Shown piece by piece: positions 6,635-6,931 of a stretch of 6,931 nt of DNA. The notes beneath the pieces are model-generated. The model was not told the DNA's origin. It saw nothing but the letters and a program-made list of their open reading frames with translations, and searched no databases. Each line of letters opens with the position of its first letter. Position 1 is the first letter of the stretch. The translations under genes were made by a program, and so were the position numbers. Source of the stretch: Candidatus Bathyarchaeota archaeon (lineage in GTDB: Archaea > Thermoproteota > Bathyarchaeia > 40CM-2-53-6 > FEN-987). The stretch lies in the NCBI GenBank assembly GCA_023247835.1, contig JAHFFU010000052.1, forward strand, positions 1 to 6,931, in the 5' to 3' direction.

Positions 6635-6931
6635 TGCGGGACTTCGAAGAGAGCGGCGAAACTGCCTTCGTACGCAAGTATATTAGCATCGCAAACGCGG
6701 AGCCGATATTTCAGACGCTGCTTGAGACGCGTGATAAGACGAAGGTGCACATTGAACTCACGGACCTAATCGTCCCAGAGGTAGGCGACGACCTGGGAGC
6801 TGCTAAGAAGCTTTCTTCATGGGTGTACGATAACTTGGGCCCTGATACACCGATTCACTTCCTACGCTTCCACCCAGACTACAAAATGATGAACCTACCA
6901 CCAACACCCATAGAAACATTAGAGAAACACC
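6598..6931 (+). pseudogene. amrS: AmmeMemoRadiSam system radical SAM protein, 5'-truncated C-terminal part running off the window
   Basis: The frame from 6598 encodes about 111 residues of the C-terminal part of the AmmeMemoRadiSam radical SAM enzyme, the partner of the AMMECR1 and Memo proteins; its biochemical role is not settled. Diagnostic stretches are SNGYDTPDTVAMM, VRKYISIANAEP, ELTDLIVPEVGDDL, LGPDTPIHFLRFHPDYKMM and LPPTPIETLEKH. The family is usually about 330-350 residues with a CxxxCxxC cluster-binding motif in the first half. That half is absent: the frame is closed by TGA at 6496-6498, and upstream residues do not resemble the family. A short in-frame gap also seems present after VAMMR, where the strand leading into the DFKGSGE-like motif should be. 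The first ATG is 6631, which would give only the tail. Bases 6799-6866 closely match 282-349. The 3' end lies beyond the window. I judge it a decayed copy, but a rearranged functional gene is not excluded. Confidence 0.7.

Overview
The window reads best as an archaeal genome fragment, probably from an uncultured lineage. The reasons are the archaeal-looking C-terminal sequence of an AmmeMemoRadiSam radical SAM protein, weak or absent Shine-Dalgarno sites in front of most genes, TTG starts, and one TATA-like box placed for a leaderless transcript. This is inference from family resemblance; nothing here fixes the taxon.

Layout. Positions 1-272 hold no convincing gene but contain a run of small inverted repeats that could fold as RNA. 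Positions 273-350 are a short plus-strand remnant of an amrS-like gene. From 351 to about 6300 there is one minus-strand block of five genes. In transcription order these are an M20 metallopeptidase/deacylase (6243-5068), an APC-type amino-acid permease (4964-3303), a calcineurin-like metallophosphoesterase (about 3286-2315), a nitrilase-superfamily amidohydrolase (2244-1447), and a 3-hydroxyacyl-CoA dehydrogenase-like oxidoreductase of the lambda-crystallin/L-carnitine dehydrogenase group (1343-351). After a poorly coding stretch (about 6298-6597), a plus-strand amrS C-terminal half runs off the right edge. It lacks the iron-sulfur N-terminal half.

How the genes may work together. An uptake system, two C-N bond hydrolases (M20 and nitrilase) and an NAD-dependent hydroxyacid/hydroxyacyl dehydrogenase on one strand, with short gaps and one stop/start overlap, suggest a small catabolic or salvage cassette for an amide, N-acyl amino acid or peptide-like nutrient. 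The phosphoesterase has no obvious place in it. The substrate cannot be read from the sequence.

The main oddities are as follows. (1) The cassette is flanked by two direct, partly identical fragments of the same gene (amrS), with the left one ending exactly at the last stop codon of the block. (2) Two genes, the phosphoesterase and the peptidase, have clearly homologous N-terminal sequence upstream of any canonical start codon, which implies frameshifts, non-canonical starts or sequence errors. (3) The leftmost 200 bases look like structured RNA or the end of a small transposable element.
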